This document shows, piece by piece, positions 1 through 8,971 of a DNA stretch of 64,000 nucleotides. Both the position numbers and the translations under genes were made by a program. Source of the DNA: RPRI01 sp051233685 (GTDB taxonomy: Bacteria > Desulfobacterota > Desulfobacteria > Desulfobacterales > RPRI01); assembly GCF_051233685.1 (NCBI RefSeq), contig NZ_JBAMMY010000049.1:1-64000 (forward strand), given 5' to 3'. The notes under the pieces were generated by a model. The model saw nothing but the letters and a program-made list of their open reading frames with translations, made no database searches and had not been told where the DNA came from. The first letter of the stretch is position 1; every line of letters begins with the position of its first letter.

Positions 1-126
1 GAGGTATGCTATCGTTTCAATCGTAGGTTTTGGAATAAGGAAGTGTTCCATCGCTTATTATTTGCTTGCGCTACAACGACCACTATAACGAGGGATGAGC
101 TGATGTCAAAAAAGCGGGTCAGCTAA
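1..126 (+). pseudogene. IS1595-family transposase, C-terminal fragment (cut by window edge)
   Basis: Reading from base 1 in frame 1 gives 41 residues up to a TAA at 124-126. The peptide contains a Tyr-Arg-Phe-Asn-Arg-Arg-Phe-Trp motif, then a Phe-His-Arg-Leu-Leu stretch and a Thr-rich Thr-Ile-Thr segment. This is the usual end of IS1595 (ISXO2-like DDE) transposases. The rest lies outside the window, so intactness is unknown. It ends only 116 bases before mnmE, a gene usually preceded by yidC/jag. I saw no clear terminal inverted repeat between 127 and 242. The call rests on a recognised C-terminal motif only. Confidence 0.7.
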
Positions 127-242
127 GTCAATAGGCAAATAACTTTATTTAAAATGAATATCAGTAAAGACTGAATAAACAACCGATTTTATTTCTTTTC
201 TGATTTTATGAATATAAATTATATCAATATAAAAATGATTAA

Positions 243-1625
243 ATGGACAAAGATACTATTGCTGCCATATCCACTCCAGTAGGAAGTGGTGGAATTGGGA
301 TTATTAAAATATCAGGAGATAAAGCTAAACATATCACTTCGTTGATCTTCCGGAAATCGAAAAAGAATGAAGTTAATTATTTTAAAGAATCCCATAAACT
401 ATACCATGGGCATATAATTGATCCTGATAGCAACCAAATCCTTGATGAAGTTCTTGTATCAGTTATGCTTGCTCCTCATTCGTATACTGGCGAGGATGTC
501 ATAGAAATAAATGTACACTCAGGAACATTTATTCTTAAAACAATTCTGAATATAATCATTAGAAAAGACGCCAGACTTGCTGAGCCAGGAGAGTTCACAA
601 AAAGGGCTTTCTTAAACGGAAGAATAGATCTTACACAAGCAGAAGCTATCATTGATATAATTAATTCTAACAGCTTAAAAGCTCTTGAAATTGCGAATGC
701 TCAAGTGGATGGTGTTCTGAGGAATGAAATTGAATCAATGTTAACTGTTTTAAATGACATTATAGTTAAAATAGAGGCAGTTATTGATTTCCCGGATGAA
801 ACGGAAAACATAAACATAGATGAGTATATATCTGTTTTAGAAAATAGTATAATTATTAAATTAAATAAATTAATATCAGATTATAATGAAGGGCATGTTA
901 TAAGAGAAGGTTTGAAAGTTGTTATTGCCGGAAGACCAAATGTAGGTAAATCAAGTCTTATGAACGTTCTTTTAAAAAAAGAACGTTCTATTGTCACATC
1001 AATACCCGGAACAACTAGGGATATAATTGATGAAACAATCATTATTTCAGGTATCCCTGCTGTTATTTTCGATACAGCCGGCTTTCATAATACTGTTGAT
1101 CCTGTAGAAGAAATTGGAATACAAAAAGCACTCGAAATAATAAATAATTCAGATATCATATTGTTTATGTTGGATGTAATTAATCCTTTTACTGAAGATG
1201 ATAGGACCTTATTAGAAATTGTTAAGGATAAAGAGCTAATTGTTGTTTTAAATAAAATTGATTTGTTAAATGAAAACAGCTTGATTGAAATTAATAAGGA
1301 ACTAAAATGCTTTCCAATAGTTAGGGTTTCATCATTATGCAATACGGGGATAGATGTTCTTAAAGAAACTATTAAAGAAATTACTACCAAAAGCGTACAT
1401 TCTGATTGTTCTTGTATTGTGCCGAATTTAAGACAAAAAACTGCTATTGAGAATTGTTTGAAAAACATGAAATCATTTTTGAATGGTATAAAAGCAGGCC
1501 TGCCTTATGAATTTATATCTTTAGATATTCATGAAGCCATTACCGAATTAAGTCAGATTGTTGGAATTAAAATCAAGCTTAACATTCTCGATCAGATATT
1601 CAATAAGTTTTGTATAGGCAAATAA
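243..1625 (+). CDS. mnmE: tRNA uridine-5-carboxymethylaminomethyl modification GTPase MnmE
   Basis: MnmE (TrmE) works with MnmG to modify the wobble uridine of certain tRNAs, using 5,10-methylene-tetrahydrofolate and GTP. The 460-residue length is normal. Residues 1-120 form the folate-binding N-domain. The inserted G domain shows GRPNVGKSS near 230-238, DTAG near 277-280 and NKID near 337-340. The protein ends in Cys-Ile-Gly-Lys, the conserved catalytic Cys motif of the family. The ATG at 243 gives the canonical start of the family, although no good ribosome binding site is visible in the AT-rich upstream DNA. Its usual origin-proximal neighbours (yidC/jag, mnmG) are not seen here; an IS fragment lies upstream. 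Confidence 0.97.
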   Translation: MDKDTIAAISTPVGSGGIGIIKISGDKAKHITSLIFRKSKKNEVNYFKESHKLYHGHIIDPDSNQILDEVLVSVMLAPHSYTGEDVIEINVHSGTFILKTILNIIIRKDARLAEPGEFTKRAFLNGRIDLTQAEAIIDIINSNSLKALEIANAQVDGVLRNEIESMLTVLNDIIVKIEAVIDFPDETENINIDEYISVLENSIIIKLNKLISDYNEGHVIREGLKVVIAGRPNVGKSSLMNVLLKKERSIVTSIPGTTRDIIDETIIISGIPAVIFDTAGFHNTVDPVEEIGIQKALEIINNSDIILFMLDVINPFTEDDRTLLEIVKDKELIVVLNKIDLLNENSLIEINKELKCFPIVRVSSLCNTGIDVLKETIKEITTKSVHSDCSCIVPNLRQKTAIENCLKNMKSFLNGIKAGLPYEFISLDIHEAITELSQIVGIKIKLNILDQIFNKFCIGK

Positions 1626-1641
1626 TGTTTCACATGAAACA
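1626..1641. promoter_or_regulatory. parS-like palindrome (ParB binding site candidate)
   Basis: The 16-mer TGTTTCACATGAAACA starts immediately after the mnmE stop codon. It differs from the widely conserved bacterial parS consensus (TGTTTCACGTGAAACA) at one central base. mnmE often lies near oriC and parAB, so the position is also fitting. ParB binding is inferred, not shown. Confidence 0.6.
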
Positions 1642-1812
1642 AATCTGCATGGTATGAATATTATTCATGCTTGAGTTTTTAATTTTATTAAGATCAAAAA
1701 CAAATTGATGCTTTAACTATGAATCTTTAAATTTAATAAAATTAATTACAGACTAATAAAGTATAAATTACCATTTTGCGAAAAATAAAATAATAATAAT
1801 TTGGGGTGAAGC

Positions 1813-2487
1813 GTGGTTTTAGATTTTACAGAGTTTTTTAAAAGTTATGAATCAATAGTTGCAACTGCAGACGATCTGTTCGATAAAGTCAAAAACAATT
1901 ACCCTGATTGCGTAAAGTGTAAAATGCTATGTTCAGATTGCTGTTATGCTCTATTTGATTTAACATTAATTGAGGCATTATATATTAATCATAAAATCAA
2001 AATCGGTTTTGATATCAATGAAAGAATGAGGCTTGCAGAAAAAGCAAACTCTGCAGATAGAGAAGTGTTTAAATTAAAGAAAAAAGCCTATGATAATTTT
2101 AAATCAGGAATGAAGGAAGATGAAATTCTATACGATCTTGCAACAAAAAAAATAAGATGTCCACTTTTGAATGAAAAAGGCTGTTGTGATATCTACGAAT
2201 TCAGGCCAATAACATGCAGATTATACGGAATTCCTTTTTCGATAGGTGGGATTGCTCATACTTGCGGAAAAACAGGTTTTAAAGAAGGGGATAAATATCC
2301 GACTGTCAATATGGAAGCAATCTATAATAAATTATATGTGATATCTGACAATCTTGCTAAACATATCAATTCAAAATATATAAAATTATCAGAATTGCTC
2401 ATGCCTGTGTCTATGTCAATTCTTACAGATTTTAATGATGATTTTCTCGGTATTGCAGACACAGGTAAATACTCCAAAGAAGAATAG
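1813..2487 (+). CDS. YkgJ-family cysteine cluster protein
   Basis: This 224-residue soluble protein carries the YkgJ-type zinc or iron-sulfur Cys cluster (CxxCC family). A CVKCKMLCSDCC stretch lies near residues 35-46, and a second set (CPLL, GCCDIY, ITCRLYG) near 120-140, including the typical CxxY..RP..CR(L/I)YG signature. It starts with GTG at 1813 behind a GGGGTGA stretch. The biochemical role of the family is not settled. The downstream gene begins 8 bases after the stop, so the two probably form one transcript. Confidence 0.8.
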   Translation: MVLDFTEFFKSYESIVATADDLFDKVKNNYPDCVKCKMLCSDCCYALFDLTLIEALYINHKIKIGFDINERMRLAEKANSADREVFKLKKKAYDNFKSGMKEDEILYDLATKKIRCPLLNEKGCCDIYEFRPITCRLYGIPFSIGGIAHTCGKTGFKEGDKYPTVNMEAIYNKLYVISDNLAKHINSKYIKLSELLMPVSMSILTDFNDDFLGIADTGKYSKEE

Positions 2488-2495
2488 GTGATAAA

Positions 2496-2843
2496 ATGTC
2501 TGAATTAGATGAAAACGAAGAATTCAGAAAAAAAGCAATATTTGAAAGCATGTCTAAAAAAAGACAAAATCATATTATTAAAAAAGGATATAAAAAATGG
2601 GACCCTTTTGAATTGCCAAAGGATCCTATTGATATTCGAAAAGATAAAACAAAAAGAACAACTCAAACACTAGTGAGAGAATTTTTGCAAAACAATTGTT
2701 CTGATCAATACAGTAATGAATACGGTAGAGGTGTTCTCGATATTTGTCTTGGCATAATTAATAATAACGAACGGTATATTGGAATGTATGATTTTGCTGT
2801 CTGGTATAATAAGCTTTTAGATAATGAAGGGCATGAGCTATAG
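2496..2843 (+). CDS. Conserved-looking small hypothetical protein
   Basis: I do not recognise this 115-residue protein. It is charged and hydrophilic with no membrane segment. A basic, Lys-rich first half is followed by a more globular C-terminal half with aromatic residues. It starts 8 bases after the YkgJ-type gene, with a GGTGATAAA ribosome-binding region before the ATG, so it is probably co-transcribed. Codon use resembles its neighbours. I infer no function beyond a possible link to the Cys-cluster protein. Confidence 0.7.
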   Translation: MSELDENEEFRKKAIFESMSKKRQNHIIKKGYKKWDPFELPKDPIDIRKDKTKRTTQTLVREFLQNNCSDQYSNEYGRGVLDICLGIINNNERYIGMYDFAVWYNKLLDNEGHEL

Positions 2844-2874
2844 AATAATAAAATCCATGCCTTTTCGTATTTAA

Positions 2875-3010
2875 TTTGAAATCCTGTGTTTAAGTAACCA
2901 GCAGTGCGATGAATCATAAGTATGAAGCATGGAAGATTCTTATAAACCGTATGCTATGCGTTTGAGGAGCTTCATCTTTTGATTTATCCCCTCAGATATA
3001 GTGGGCGTAT
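2875..3010 (-). pseudogene. ISL3-family transposase remnant (C-terminal end, frameshifted)
   Basis: On the minus strand from about 3008 downward the translation includes SEGINQKMKLLKRIAYGL and then a stop at 2940-2942. A frame change recovers CFILMIHRTAGYLNTGF. Together these match the C-terminal signature of ISL3-family transposases (EGxNxxIKxLKRxAYG, then an aromatic-rich stretch ending in CGYLN or similar). The gene is broken by at least one frameshift. The flanking 3010-3570 DNA has several frame-broken ORFs on both strands and is probably further decayed mobile DNA, but I could not assign it. Confidence 0.55.
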
Positions 3011-3587
3011 TTATACAAATAAAATAGTATAAAAATAAAGCAACGCTTTCTGTAGAATTTGAAGCCAAGTCCAATAGATAGATGAGTTTTAGATCCAATC
3101 ACTGGCTGATCCACGAACTCTATCTTTTCCGGCTGAGACTTTGCTACGCTCAGTTTATATAGTATCAAATTGGTCTTTGAGCAGCAGTGCCATATAGATG
3201 GGTTAGTTAGGTTCAGTAAGTTTATAGATGAAATTCTCCCTGTTTTTGGTTTTCATATTCTTCATGAGAATAAAACGTTTTTTGTAGTGCAGCATGCTGT
3301 CCGGTTCTGCACCCTCCCAGGTATGGATAAAAATTATATGGCACCATCGCAGTCCAGAGCAACAATCCTGGCACAGTTCTATGACTCAAGGCTTTTGTAT
3401 AAGACATTTAGAACAATATTATCAAAGTAATTATAGTTCCAGATGCCTATTAATATGCTTTGCGCATTCACCCCCTCTTTTTTGAGAAAATTTAAGATCT
3501 GACATTTTTATAAGGACGAAATCTATGTGTTTTGAAATTGGCTCGAGTACTTTAAGAATCTGTATTAATTTATCTTAAGTGAGAATC
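3011..3587. other. Intergenic stretch with no supported gene
   Basis: Several overlapping ORFs of 60-86 codons occur on both strands (for example 3170-3430 plus and 3222-3407 minus). None has a ribosome binding site or a recognisable domain. The region adjoins an ISL3 transposase remnant, so I read it as degraded mobile-element DNA. No convincing promoter for epmA could be singled out. Confidence 0.5.
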
Positions 3588-4529
3588 ATGAATTTCAAAG
3601 AATCTTTATCTGAGAACACAAAAAGACAGACACACATAAAAAAAAATCTTCAATTGCGTTCAGAGATAATCCAACTGATCCGTCTTTTCTTTAGCGAACA
3701 AAATTATCTTGAAGTGGAAACTCCATGCAGGATTTCGGCACCCGCCCCCGAAGCTTATATAGAAGCAATTGAATCGGAAAACTATTTTCTTCAGACTTCG
3801 CCCGAATTATATATGAAAAGGCTTATTTCTTCAGGTTATCCCAAAATCTTTCAGATATGCAGATGTTTCAGGCAAAATGAAAGAGGGGCTAAGCATATCC
3901 CTGAGTTTACAATGCTGGAGTGGTATTGTATAAACTCGGATTATTTTTATATGATGAATGAATGCGAAGCTCTTATTAAGTATGTTGCCTGTAAACTGGG
4001 ATTCGAAAATTCTATAATTTATCAAGGGGAAAGTATCAGCATTGACAAACCGTGGAATAGAATAACCGTATCCGAAGCTTTTGATAAATATGCTTGTGTA
4101 TCCATGGAAAAAGTAGTTGCTGCCGGTCTGTTTGATGAAACAATAGCTGAAATAGAGCCCAAATTAGGAACAGATGTTCCGACATTTATTTATGACTACC
4201 CTGCTTCCTGCGGTGCACTTGCCAAATTAAAATCTTCAGACAACCTGCTTGCCGAAAGATTCGAACTTTATATTAGCGGTATTGAACTGTGCAATGCCTT
4301 TACAGAGCTTACAGATCCCGAAGAACAAAGAAAACGATTTGAGAAAGAACTCGAACACCGTAAAAAGGCAGGTCTTAAGAAATACCCTATGCCTGAAAAA
4401 TTTCTTGAATCCCTTTCATATATGCCCAAAACATCGGGAAATGCTTTGGGTCTGGACAGACTTGTAATGCTCTTTGCGGATACCGAAATCATTGATGACG
4501 TAGTTGCTTTTACACCTGAAGAACTTTAG
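3588..4529 (+). CDS. epmA: Elongation factor P--(R)-beta-lysine ligase (EpmA / PoxA / GenX)
   Basis: EpmA is a class II LysRS-like enzyme that attaches (R)-beta-lysine (or lysine) to a conserved lysine of elongation factor P, which relieves stalling at polyproline stretches. The protein is a free-standing catalytic domain without the tRNA anticodon-binding domain. Class II motif 2 (around FRQNERGAKHIPEFTMLEWY, residues 100-120) and motif 3 (GNALGLDRLVML near the C-terminus) are clear. The ATG at 3588 is preferred over an in-frame GTG at 3579, because AAGTGAG lies just upstream of it. Neither efp nor epmB is in the window, and the gene stands alone between IS debris and the flagellar block. 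Confidence 0.9.
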   Translation: MNFKESLSENTKRQTHIKKNLQLRSEIIQLIRLFFSEQNYLEVETPCRISAPAPEAYIEAIESENYFLQTSPELYMKRLISSGYPKIFQICRCFRQNERGAKHIPEFTMLEWYCINSDYFYMMNECEALIKYVACKLGFENSIIYQGESISIDKPWNRITVSEAFDKYACVSMEKVVAAGLFDETIAEIEPKLGTDVPTFIYDYPASCGALAKLKSSDNLLAERFELYISGIELCNAFTELTDPEEQRKRFEKELEHRKKAGLKKYPMPEKFLESLSYMPKTSGNALGLDRLVMLFADTEIIDDVVAFTPEEL

Positions 4530-4951
4530 AGTTTAAACAGCATTATAGTATCCATACTTGAGGCTTCTTTGCTAAATTAATTTAAGAGCATATATAATAA
4601 ATAAACACAATTTTTGCAATAATTATATACTGTTGTCTTTCAGTATATCATGCCGTTTCTCAGAACATATAGAAGAAGGATTTTTTGCCGGTATGAACAA
4701 TATCTATAAAATAAAAGGAGTTGCTTCCGTTTATTCACAATTATTGAAAAAAGAAGCAGACAAACAGCTACCATAATCAGGATGATAATTCTGACAAATC
4801 ATCAAAACGCAGAAAGATAGGGAATATTTTTCCTCTTTTTCCATTTCCATATGGAACATAATTGCCTTTTATATTCAGGCTGTTTTGTAAAATGTTTGTT
4901 CTGAATTTATAACATACTGAATTTATATTATATAAAAATATTTTTAAAAGT
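4530..4951. other. Intergenic region upstream of fliK
   Basis: This stretch of about 420 bases is AT-rich. It contains a single DnaA-box-like TTATTCACA (4731-4739) and a 27-codon open frame (4693-4776) that begins ATG AAC AAT and has a weak AAGAAGGA upstream. Neither is convincing. The only well supported element is the sigma-54 promoter at its right edge. Confidence 0.5.
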
Positions 4952-4967
4952 TGGTACGCCGTTTGCT
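4952..4967 (+). promoter_or_regulatory. Sigma-54 (-24/-12) promoter of the fliK-flgD-flgE operon
   Basis: TGGTACGCCGTTTGCT has GG at -24 and GC at -12 with exact sigma-54 spacing and matches the TGGCAcg-N4-TTGCw consensus closely. It lies 38 bases before the fliK ATG, giving a predicted 5' leader of about 27 bases. Sigma-54 with a FleQ/FlrC-type activator is an established arrangement for middle flagellar genes. The activator itself is not in the window. Confidence 0.8.
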
Positions 4968-5005
4968 CTGTGTATTGCCAAATTACTAAATAAAGGTTTT
5001 TCAAA

Positions 5006-6799
5006 ATGATGCAAAATGTAATGTTAGCCGGATCAATACTAAAATTTCTCAACGGTATATGCACAGGTTCAACAGATCAGCCGGTGGTGAATGGATCAAG
5101 TGATTTTAAAACAATAATAAATAAATCCATGAAAAATTCCCTTAAAACTGATTTGTCCGGAAATGCGGCTCAGACAAAAATATTTAATCATATTAAAAAT
5201 GACAAGCAGGTTTATCTGGAAGCGCTGAGAAAGGGACTTTTGGCAAAGGGAAAGTCTTTGGATAAAATATATTTAAAAGATTCGGATATTCATACCATAA
5301 GCCTTTTTCTGAACCAGTGTGGTTATAATAAAATAGAAGCAAACCAATGCATTGATAAACTTCTGGGAAATAATCCGGATGGAAAGATAAAACTTTCCGA
5401 TTTTTTTGCTGAGATCGAGACACATCTGTCTTCCTCCGCCTCTGTAACTTCCGGAAAAAAATCCTACCGTTCCGTTGATCTGGAACCTTCGGTGATTCCA
5501 CAAATTGATTCAGCCTTAAAAGATTTAGGATTAAATCTTAAGGATGCCGATAATATTTTAAATGCCTCACGGTCACCTTCGGGTGGTCTGGATTTAAATA
5601 AGCTTATTGTACATTTAAAAACAATGGAAAACAGAATCAATAAAGGAAGTGATAATACAGAGGAAAAAGTTTCAGCCGAAAAGTTTATTGAAAAACATCA
5701 GGAACTGGGACTTCAAATTACTCCTGATAAGGAAACGGGCCAAATTTCAATAAATGGATTTATTGCCGCGCTTGAACAGTTCAGAGACGGTGTATCGGGA
5801 AAAACTCAGGGAAAAGACAGTCAGGATCAAAAAGATCATAACAGGCATAATAGAGTTGATGCTGACACCGCAGACAGCAAAGACAATAGCCGTTTTAAGG
5901 GGAATATTGCTAAAGTTGATAACAGTGCTGATAAATTGCCGTCGGATGTACAAGCGTCCATAGACGGGATCATAGAAAGGGCGGTAGCGCCCGATGAAAA
6001 ATTCAAGCTTAATCTTAACGATCCTTCTCTTTCACAGATTCAAGCGGAAGCTTTGAAAACCAGGGAAAAAACAAACGACACCACCCATATTTTTCAAGGG
6101 AACAATGTGGCGGAATCAGTAAAAAAGGCGGGAAATCGGACAACAAATTACAACAATGAAAATGCCCGGAATAATGATTCAGCAAAACAGGAAAATTTGA
6201 ACAGGATTTCCGATCAACTGTCTTCATATAACAAGGATTCCAATCCCGAAAAGGAGAGTACAGATTTAAAGCTGAAATCTACTGATATTCTTCAGGAGCA
6301 AAACCCTTCGGTTAAGTTTGAAACTCTGTCATCGATTCTGCAAAGCCGCTCGGACAACAGCTTTATGCCGGCATACACCGTAGAGCAACTGGGAAAACAG
6401 ATTTCAAGGTCTGTTGCAAGGGGAGACAGAATTATCAATCTGCACTTAACTCCGCCTGAGCTTGGTTCAGTTAAATTGTCAATGGAGATTAAAGACAGCA
6501 TCTTACACCTTAAAATTGTAGCGGAAAGTTCTTCCGCAAAAGAAGTTTTGCTTAACAATTCACACGATCTGAAAACTGTGCTTGCGGATCAGGGCATAAA
6601 GCTTGAAAGGCTGGATATTCGGGTAGAATCAAATTCAGGTAATGCTTTAACAGATTTAAACAAGGGGTTCAATCAGGAGCACAGACAGTATCAGGAAACC
6701 GGCGGCGGCCTGTTTTCAGATGGCGATATGAAAGAAGATATTTCTTCCGGTGTTTTAAGCAGAGCTGCCAAAGACTATTTAGTGGATTTAACGGCATAA
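5006..6799 (+). CDS. fliK: Flagellar hook-length control protein FliK
   Basis: FliK is exported through the flagellar type III system and measures hook length, then switches FlhB specificity from hook to filament substrates. This 597-residue protein has a long, polar, low-complexity N-terminal and central region, typical of the ruler part. The conserved Flg_hook C-terminal domain is near residues 450-560 (contains LHLTPPELGSVKLSMEI). A short Pro-free, Ser/Gly-rich tail follows. The ATG at 5006 follows AAAGG. It is the first gene after a sigma-54 promoter and precedes flgD and flgE, the hook cap and hook genes. Confidence 0.92.
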   Translation: MMQNVMLAGSILKFLNGICTGSTDQPVVNGSSDFKTIINKSMKNSLKTDLSGNAAQTKIFNHIKNDKQVYLEALRKGLLAKGKSLDKIYLKDSDIHTISLFLNQCGYNKIEANQCIDKLLGNNPDGKIKLSDFFAEIETHLSSSASVTSGKKSYRSVDLEPSVIPQIDSALKDLGLNLKDADNILNASRSPSGGLDLNKLIVHLKTMENRINKGSDNTEEKVSAEKFIEKHQELGLQITPDKETGQISINGFIAALEQFRDGVSGKTQGKDSQDQKDHNRHNRVDADTADSKDNSRFKGNIAKVDNSADKLPSDVQASIDGIIERAVAPDEKFKLNLNDPSLSQIQAEALKTREKTNDTTHIFQGNNVAESVKKAGNRTTNYNNENARNNDSAKQENLNRISDQLSSYNKDSNPEKESTDLKLKSTDILQEQNPSVKFETLSSILQSRSDNSFMPAYTVEQLGKQISRSVARGDRIINLHLTPPELGSVKLSMEIKDSILHLKIVAESSSAKEVLLNNSHDLKTVLADQGIKLERLDIRVESNSGNALTDLNKGFNQEHRQYQETGGGLFSDGDMKEDISSGVLSRAAKDYLVDLTA

Positions 6800-6914
6800 A
6801 GCAGAAAAGCATATAAAGGATAATGAGTAACACACAATGAAATTTTAATTTAACATCGCTATTCGATATTCTATCAAACATAATAAACTCTAAATACATG
6901 AAAAAGAGGTATGC

Positions 6915-7343
6915 ATGATAATAGACTCAACAGGAACATATTATAATCAATTAAGTGGCGCTGGAAGTGATTCGTCGGCATCTGTGAAAGCGAAAAAGGA
7001 CATGGGCAAAGATGAGTTTTTAAATTTACTGGTCACCCAGCTAAAGTATCAGGATCCTTTAAACCCTATGGAAGGCCAGGAGTTTTCAGCTCAGCTTGCA
7101 CAATTCAGCAGTCTTGAACAGTTAACCAATATGAACACAACGCTTACGGGAATCAAGGACTCTGTTGGTGAAAAAAAGCAAGATAACTTACTTGATTATA
7201 TTGGTAAAAACATTAAAACAAGCGATGACGAAACCGGAGAAGTTACCGGTGTTACCTATCAGAACGGTATTGGATATCTTATGGTAGGGGAAAACAAAAT
7301 ATTACCCGATAATGTAGTGGAAATCACTCTGCAAAACAAATAA
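6915..7343 (+). CDS. flgD: Flagellar hook assembly scaffold protein FlgD
   Basis: FlgD forms the cap that guides FlgE polymerisation during hook assembly. The 142-residue protein has the diagnostic N-terminal segment (KDEFLNLLVTQLKYQDPLNPMEGQEFSAQLAQFSSLEQL, about residues 30-70). It is short, lacking most of the Ig/tudor C-terminal domains found in enterobacterial FlgD (about 230 residues), which is common in deltaproteobacteria. AGAGG precedes the ATG. It lies in the fliK-flgD-flgE run, 26 bases before flgE. Confidence 0.95.
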   Translation: MIIDSTGTYYNQLSGAGSDSSASVKAKKDMGKDEFLNLLVTQLKYQDPLNPMEGQEFSAQLAQFSSLEQLTNMNTTLTGIKDSVGEKKQDNLLDYIGKNIKTSDDETGEVTGVTYQNGIGYLMVGENKILPDNVVEITLQNK

Positions 7344-7369
7344 TATTTATATAAAGGGGGAAAACACAT

Positions 7370-8809
7370 ATGTCAATATCAAGCGGACTTTTTTCCGGTA
7401 TAAGCGGGCTTAACGCCCTTGGAAACGCAATGACGGTAATCGGTGATAATATCGCCAACGTGAACACAGTAGGTTTTAAAGAAAGCAGGGTAACTTTCCA
7501 GGATGTTTTAAGCCAGACAGTTGCAACAACAGCCGGTTCTGCCCAGGTTGGTCGTGGAACCTCTCTTGCGGATATTTCAAGCAGTTTTTCCCAGGGGTCT
7601 TTTGAATCAACCGATTCAAGCACTGATCTTGCCATAGGTGGTGCAGGATTTTTTATGGTCAGAGATCCGGGCACTTCCAACAATGATTATTATACGAGAG
7701 CAGGTGAATTCCGGTTCGATAAAGACGGCAATTTTGTAAATCCTTCCGATTATATTGTACAGGGCTGGAAGCTGGATGAGGCAACCGGGCAGGATCAGGG
7801 AACAATAACCGATATTACTTTATCTTCATTCACATCATCTCCATCGGAAACCAGCAGTTTGTCAATGATTATGAATCTTGATTCAAGCTCAACCAATAAC
7901 TCTATAGGGGCTAATACGGCTCTTTCAGCGCTATGGAACGGATCGGATGCTTCCGGCGAATACATTGCGGATACCGACTATTCATACCAGACAACCCTAA
8001 AGGTGTATGATTCTCTTGGCAGCACTCATGATGTGTCAATCTATTTTGATAAAGGTGAAACAGCCGCCGATCCGGTATGGGAATATATTGTTACGGTAAA
8101 TCCGAGTGAAGATTTAAGAACTATTACTGATGCGACCCAGCAAGGACTTCTTGCCCGGGGAACCATAGAATTCAATGGAACATCCGGAGATATTTCAGGA
8201 GGTGTTAACAGTATTACCTGTTCGTTAAGCGATGGAGCCGGAGGCTGGACAGCGCTGGCTAATACCGATGCAACTGCAAACGGAGGATATTTTACATTCG
8301 CACCCGAATTCATAGCCGGTTCTCCAATGAATGTTAAGCTTGACTTCGGAACCCGTTTCAATGGAAGTGAATGGGCAAACGATGCATTATCCACAACACA
8401 GTATGCATCTGCATCAACCACAGTCTTTCAGTCTGCAGACGGTTATGGAGCAGGTGATCTTCAGGCGATAAGCGTCGCCACAGACGGAGTAATCACCGGT
8501 CAGTATTCAAATGGTCAGGTGCTTCCTCTTTATCGGGTTGCGCTGGCAAAATTTCAGAATGAGCAGGGATTGTATAAGGTCGGAGGTAATCTTTTCAGCC
8601 AGACTCGTTTGAGCGGAGAACCTATTACCGGAAAACCCGGCGGTAACGGCCTTGGAAGCCTTTCCCCCAACTCCCTTGAGCAATCCAATGTTGATCTTGC
8701 AACTGAATTTGTCAGAATGATCACCACACAGCGAGGGTACCAGGCAAATTCCAAAATCATTACAACTATTGACCAAATGCTGTCCGAACTCATCAATTTA
8801 AAACGATAG
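7370..8809 (+). CDS. flgE: Flagellar hook protein FlgE
   Basis: FlgE polymerises into the hook, the universal joint between rod and filament. The 479-residue protein has the N-terminal flagellar rod/hook motif (GLNALGNAMTVIGDNIANVNTVGFK, about residues 13-38) and the matching C-terminal coiled segment (SNVDLATEFVRMITTQRGYQANSKIITT). A variable Ser/Thr-rich surface region lies between them. An AAGGGGGAAA ribosome binding site precedes the ATG. It ends the first flagellar transcription unit, and a 10-bp inverted repeat follows directly. Confidence 0.96.
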   Translation: MSISSGLFSGISGLNALGNAMTVIGDNIANVNTVGFKESRVTFQDVLSQTVATTAGSAQVGRGTSLADISSSFSQGSFESTDSSTDLAIGGAGFFMVRDPGTSNNDYYTRAGEFRFDKDGNFVNPSDYIVQGWKLDEATGQDQGTITDITLSSFTSSPSETSSLSMIMNLDSSSTNNSIGANTALSALWNGSDASGEYIADTDYSYQTTLKVYDSLGSTHDVSIYFDKGETAADPVWEYIVTVNPSEDLRTITDATQQGLLARGTIEFNGTSGDISGGVNSITCSLSDGAGGWTALANTDATANGGYFTFAPEFIAGSPMNVKLDFGTRFNGSEWANDALSTTQYASASTTVFQSADGYGAGDLQAISVATDGVITGQYSNGQVLPLYRVALAKFQNEQGLYKVGGNLFSQTRLSGEPITGKPGGNGLGSLSPNSLEQSNVDLATEFVRMITTQRGYQANSKIITTIDQMLSELINLKR

Positions 8810-8820
8810 AACCATTCCAA

Positions 8821-8858
8821 AACAGGGCGGTTGCCAATATCTTGACGTCCGCCCTGTT
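8821..8858 (+). terminator. Stem-loop after flgE
   Basis: AACAGGGCGG (8821-8830) and CCGCCCTGTT (8849-8858) form a perfect 10-bp stem with an 18-base loop, 11 bases after the flgE stop. Only a short CTTT follows, so it may be a weak terminator or an mRNA 3' end stabiliser. It plausibly separates the fliK-flgE unit from the motA unit. Confidence 0.55.
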
Positions 8859-8971
8859 CTTTGACGAAAAACCTTCCAAACACAATCCAGCCTGCCGCTA
8901 ACTCATATGTAACAATCTGTAATATCATGGTTATTATAAGCTGCCAAACGCATCACAAACCTTGTGTGTAT

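Noticed and set aside
1642..1812. AT-rich spacer after the parS-like site as a possible oriC
   Set aside because: No DnaA boxes of the TTATNCACA type were seen inside it.
3170..3485. Overlapping ORFs of 60-86 codons on both strands
   Set aside because: No ribosome binding site, no known domain, and located next to a decayed transposase; treated as degraded mobile DNA.
4731..4739. DnaA-box-like TTATTCACA
   Set aside because: A single copy in AT-rich DNA is expected by chance; no cluster of boxes was found, so no origin is called here.
4693..4776. 27-residue ORF upstream of fliK
   Set aside because: Only a weak ribosome binding site, no homologue that I recognise, and no neighbour relation; could be chance.
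5548..5555. GCCGATAA sigma-28 -10-like sequence in fliK
   Set aside because: Lies inside coding sequence and lacks a TAAA at the right distance.
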